A stretch of DNA of 64,000 bases from assembly GCA_039793685.1 (NCBI GenBank), contig JBDRAL010000086.1:62001-126000 (forward strand), in the 5' to 3' direction. The stretch's first letter is position 1. The number at the start of each line of letters is the position of its first letter. The translations under genes were made by a program, and so were the position numbers. The notes below the pieces were generated by a model that saw only the letters and a list, made by a program, of their open reading frames with translations, did no database searches and had not been told where the DNA came from. Below are positions 61,052-64,000 of this stretch, piece after piece. The stretch comes from JAAFHI01 sp039793685 (GTDB lineage: Bacteria > Acidobacteriota > Blastocatellia > Chloracidobacteriales > Chloracidobacteriaceae).

Positions 61052-62869
61052 ATGAACGACGCAAGCCAACGCCCCACCGGCCCCCAAGACACCAGCTTTT
61101 CCGAATTCAGCATCATCCCGGATGCTCCCGAAACCAAAGAAACCAACCGGCTTCCCCTCGGGTATGCCATCCGGCAAACCTTCGCCGAGGGTTATGACTG
61201 GCGGAAATTTCGGTCCGACGCCATGGCCGGGCTGGTGGTCAGCATCGTCGCCCTTCCGCTGGCGATGGCCCTCGCCATTGCAAACGGCGTCCCCCCGCAG
61301 TACGGCATCGCCACCGCCATCGTCGCCGGATTCGTCATCGCCCTCGCGGGCGGGTCGCGGATGCAGGTTTCCGGCCCGACGGCCGCGTTTGTGGTCGTGC
61401 TGGCCCCGATCGCGGCGAAATACGGGCTGGGCGGTCTGGTCATCGCCACGTTTCTGGCCGGTTTTCTACTGGTCGGGTTCGGGGTGTTCAAACTCGGAAA
61501 GTTCATCGAGTACATCCCCTACCCCGTGACGACCGGTTTTACCTCCGGCATCGCCGTGGTGATCGCCGTCCTGCAACTGAAGGACGCGCTCGGTTTGCGC
61601 GTTCCCTCGATGCCGAACGAATTTCCGGAACGGGTCGAAGCGCTCTATGACGCCCTGCCGACGTTCCGCTGGCAGGACCTCTCCATCGCCGCGCTGACGC
61701 TGGCGATTCTGCTTCTTTGGCCGAAAATCACGAAAAAGATTCCGTCTCCGCTCATCGCGCTCACGGCGGCGGCGGTCGCGGCGGTCGTCCTGAAAAAATT
61801 CTTTCCGGATTTCTCGGTTGCCACCATCGGAACGCGGTTTTCCTACGTCGTGGACGGCGTCACCTTCGCCGGAATTCCGCGCATGCCGCCGCTTCCCGAC
61901 TGGCCGTGGCATCTTCCCGGTCCCGACGGCGGCGCGATTCACCTCAATTTTCACCTGATTCGGGAACTGTTGCCCTCGGCGTTCGCCATCGCCGCGCTCG
62001 GGGCCATCGAATCGCTTCTTTCAGCGGTCGTCGCCGACGGCATGGCGGAAACCCGGCACGATCCCGACGCCGAACTCATCGCCCAGGGTCTCGGCAACCT
62101 CGTCGGCCCTTTTTTCGGAGGCTTCGCGGCCACCGGGGCCATCGCGCGAACCGCCACCAACATCCGCTCCGGCGCGCGCTCGCCAATCGCCGCGATGCTG
62201 CATGCGGTGTTCATTCTGCTGGCGGTCCTGATTTTCGCGCCGCTGGTGGCCTACCTGCCGATGGCGGCGCTGGCGGCGCTTCTGCTTCTGGTCGCGTGGA
62301 ACATGAGCGAAGCGCGACACTTCATCCACATCCTGAAAATCGCCCCGCGGGGCGACATTTTCGTCCTGCTGGCCTGTTTTTCCCTGACCGTGTTTTTCGA
62401 CATGGTGGTGGGCGTTACCGCCGGTTTGCTGATGTCGTCGCTTCTTTTCATGCACCGGATGGCCGTGACGGCGCGCGTCCGGGCCATCGAGGACACCCGG
62501 CCGCTCGTCCGCGAGACGTTGCCGCCGAACACGGTGCTATATGAAATCAACGGACCGCTGTTTTTCGGCGCGGCTCAGAAGGCCGTCAGCGCCCTCGAAG
62601 CCATTTCCGCCTCGGCGCGAGTGGTAATTTTGAAACTCGACGCCTCCCCGCTCCTCGACGCGACCGGTCTGGTCAACCTCGAATCCATCCTCGATTCGCT
62701 CCACCGCCGCCACATTTTCGTCATTCTGTCCGGACTGCGCGGACAGCCCGCGAGAACCCTGATGAAAGCCGGAATCCGGCGGGAAACGGGCCGGCTCGCC
62801 TTCTGCAAAAGTCTTTCCGCCGCCGTCGCCGTCGCCAAATCCCATACCGACGCCAAGGACCACGGATAA
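61052..62869 (+). CDS. SulP-family anion transporter with C-terminal STAS domain
   Basis: The protein has 605 residues from the ATG at 61052; a longer frame from 60929 adds 41 unrelated residues. The family start RSDAMAGLVVSIVALPLAMA is clear. About 12 membrane segments follow, with QVSGPTAAFVVVLAPIAA and FGGFAATGAIARTATNIRSG as characteristic runs. The STAS domain (about 495-600) has VVILKLDASPLLDATGLVNL. The substrate (sulfate, bicarbonate, dicarboxylate) cannot be told. No carbonic anhydrase gene is adjacent. Confidence 0.93.
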   Translation: MNDASQRPTGPQDTSFSEFSIIPDAPETKETNRLPLGYAIRQTFAEGYDWRKFRSDAMAGLVVSIVALPLAMALAIANGVPPQYGIATAIVAGFVIALAGGSRMQVSGPTAAFVVVLAPIAAKYGLGGLVIATFLAGFLLVGFGVFKLGKFIEYIPYPVTTGFTSGIAVVIAVLQLKDALGLRVPSMPNEFPERVEALYDALPTFRWQDLSIAALTLAILLLWPKITKKIPSPLIALTAAAVAAVVLKKFFPDFSVATIGTRFSYVVDGVTFAGIPRMPPLPDWPWHLPGPDGGAIHLNFHLIRELLPSAFAIAALGAIESLLSAVVADGMAETRHDPDAELIAQGLGNLVGPFFGGFAATGAIARTATNIRSGARSPIAAMLHAVFILLAVLIFAPLVAYLPMAALAALLLLVAWNMSEARHFIHILKIAPRGDIFVLLACFSLTVFFDMVVGVTAGLLMSSLLFMHRMAVTARVRAIEDTRPLVRETLPPNTVLYEINGPLFFGAAQKAVSALEAISASARVVILKLDASPLLDATGLVNLESILDSLHRRHIFVILSGLRGQPARTLMKAGIRRETGRLAFCKSLSAAVAVAKSHTDAKDHG

Positions 62870-63127
62870 GCCATTCGTCCCGCACGGCTTCGAATCACCC
62901 GCCCTTTTGAAAATGTACGGCGGGCATACGGCGGCGCGCCCGTCGTACTGAAAAGATACACCGCCACCTCGCAGTCATTTTTTCAGGCATTCATCTCTAA
63001 ATCATTCAAAATAATAAACTTGGAAATGGAACTCCAATAGTTCCAGGTTCTGGCACGGGGCTTGCCAAATGAGAGGCAAGGGCGGAAAAGCCCAACCCTT
63101 TTTCTGATGGACTCAAGGAGGTCCCCA

Positions 63128-63277
63128 ATGCTCTGGACAATTCTTTCAGTTGTACTCGTGCTCTGGCTGCTCGGTTTTCTGGTCGGAAACGTGGGCGGAC
63201 TGATTCATCTCCTGCTGGTGGTCGCCGCCGTGGTGCTGCTGGTTCAGCTTCTGACCGGCCGCCGTCGAATCGTCTGA
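63128..63277 (+). CDS. Small lmo0937-like membrane protein
   Basis: The protein has 49 residues (MLWTILSVVLVLWLLGFLVG, then a second hydrophobic stretch and an RRRIV tail). The ATG at 63128 has a perfect AAGGAGG 6 bases upstream. The two-helix pattern with GNVGGLIHLLLVVAAVVLL is that of the lmo0937 family of short membrane proteins, of unknown function and often stress-induced in other bacteria. Confidence 0.85.
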   Translation: MLWTILSVVLVLWLLGFLVGNVGGLIHLLLVVAAVVLLVQLLTGRRRIV

Positions 63278-63327
63278 TCGTGGCTTCGTCTTTCAACCCT
63301 TCATTCAATACCGCGAGGAATCCGAAG

Positions 63328-64000
63328 ATGAAAAAGCATTCTCTCTTTACGATCGCAACCGCCGGGGCGGCCATCGCCTTCTTCACCGTTGACGCCACCT
63401 CGGTGGCCACCGCCCAGATGCTGTCCCCGACCGTCAATCAGGACGCCCGGGTTCTGGAAAATCGCACGACGCTGGCCGTGAGCTATCCCGACGGAAAGAA
63501 AACCGCGGTTGACCTGATCGGAGCCGGTCCGAGCCTGAGAAGTCGCGGCAAGGCCGAACTTGAACGCAAGGACGGCCGGACGCGCATCAAGGTCAAGCTT
63601 GAAAACCTGTCGAATCCCCAGTCGCTCGGCAGTTGGTACACAACCTACGTCGTGTGGGCCGTCAGTCCGGAAGGTCAGGCCGACAATCTCGGCCAGCTCC
63701 GGCTCAAGGACGGGAACAAGGCGGAATTCGACGCCACCACGCCGTTTCAGACGTTCGGATTGATCGTCACCGCCGAACCGCATCCGCTGGTAAAACTCCC
63801 CGGCCCGACCATGATTGCCGAAAACATTCTCCGCAAGGACACCAAGGGCAGCGTTCAGAGCAGCACCATCGAATACCGCTATGACGGATTCGATTACGGT
63901 TCGACCGGCGTTTCGCCCGACTTCATCACGCCGTTGCCGGTTCTGGGGGCACGGCGGGCGGTTGAAATCGCCCGAAAATCAGGCGCCTACCAGTATGCCG
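63328..64000 (+). CDS. Exported protein of unknown function, C-terminus beyond right edge
   Basis: The 224 residues visible begin with a signal peptide (about 1-30, MKKHSLFTIATAGAAIAFFT). The mature part starts with a beta-rich segment (LAVSYPDGKKTAVDLIGAG, LGSWYTTYVVWAVSPEGQAD). The end seen here, ARRAVEIARKSGAYQYA, resembles the start of helical repeats seen before OmpA-type domains, but that domain, if present, lies outside the window. It starts 50 bases after the small membrane protein and may be co-transcribed. Confidence 0.68.
   Translation, partial: MKKHSLFTIATAGAAIAFFTVDATSVATAQMLSPTVNQDARVLENRTTLAVSYPDGKKTAVDLIGAGPSLRSRGKAELERKDGRTRIKVKLENLSNPQSLGSWYTTYVVWAVSPEGQADNLGQLRLKDGNKAEFDATTPFQTFGLIVTAEPHPLVKLPGPTMIAENILRKDTKGSVQSSTIEYRYDGFDYGSTGVSPDFITPLPVLGARRAVEIARKSGAYQYA

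Overview
The window comes from a GC-rich (roughly 58-60%) Gram-negative bacterium. I infer Acidobacteriota, perhaps a Blastocatellia-like lineage. The grounds are three very large Oar-type outer-membrane receptors with an N-terminal carboxypeptidase-regulatory-like domain, many exported proteins of unknown function, and dispersed heptanucleotide repeats between genes. No rRNA, tRNA or CRISPR was seen. No taxonomic search could be run.

Layout. 1-16 kb is almost entirely minus strand: the N-terminal part of mutS2, a parvulin-type prolyl isomerase, methylmalonyl-CoA epimerase, the MeaB GTPase and tsaD. Next comes a defence-like operon (14027 down to 5076), then a DUF3108 protein and pyrF. 16-29 kb holds a GYF-like membrane protein, a transsulfuration-type PLP enzyme, two Oar-like receptors and two exported or membrane proteins of unknown function. 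28.7-33.6 kb holds a double-glutaredoxin protein, a MerR-type regulator, three tandem paralogues of a zinc-ribbon membrane protein, and a cytochrome P450. 34-45 kb holds a third Oar-like receptor, a small HTH-like protein and an RND efflux operon (MFP, an RraA-like protein, RND pump, TolC). 45-52 kb holds an FtsB/DivIC-like protein, a phosphohexomutase and two translationally coupled histidine kinases. 52-64 kb holds a TPR protein, exported hydrolase and unknown proteins, a possible caspase-fold protein, an FKBP, a DUF218-like protein, a SulP transporter with STAS domain, a 49-residue membrane protein and a partial exported protein.

The most interesting locus is the minus-strand operon 14027-5076. 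Its order is WGR-beta-propeller protein, degenerate site-2-protease-like membrane protein, WGR-HEAT protein, winged-helix/SWIM protein, a structured non-coding segment, and a retron-type reverse transcriptase. The RT carries NAxxH, VTG and YADD motifs. Between the SWIM gene and the RT lies a 256-base segment bounded by 32-base inverted arms (a1/a2), with a long internal hairpin (msd-like) and a short msr-like hairpin. RT + SWIM + WGR-HEAT matches what I recall as a type XIII retron. The WGR-propeller gene and the apparently protease-dead S2P-like gene are additions I do not recognise as standard parts.

A second theme is a set of heptanucleotide repeats (AGTGGTC-, AGTCTGG-, TTCATCC-, CTCAATT- and AGTGGCC-like) at seven places. 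They are often arranged as facing inverted pairs and repeatedly supply or abut the stop codon of the neighbouring gene.
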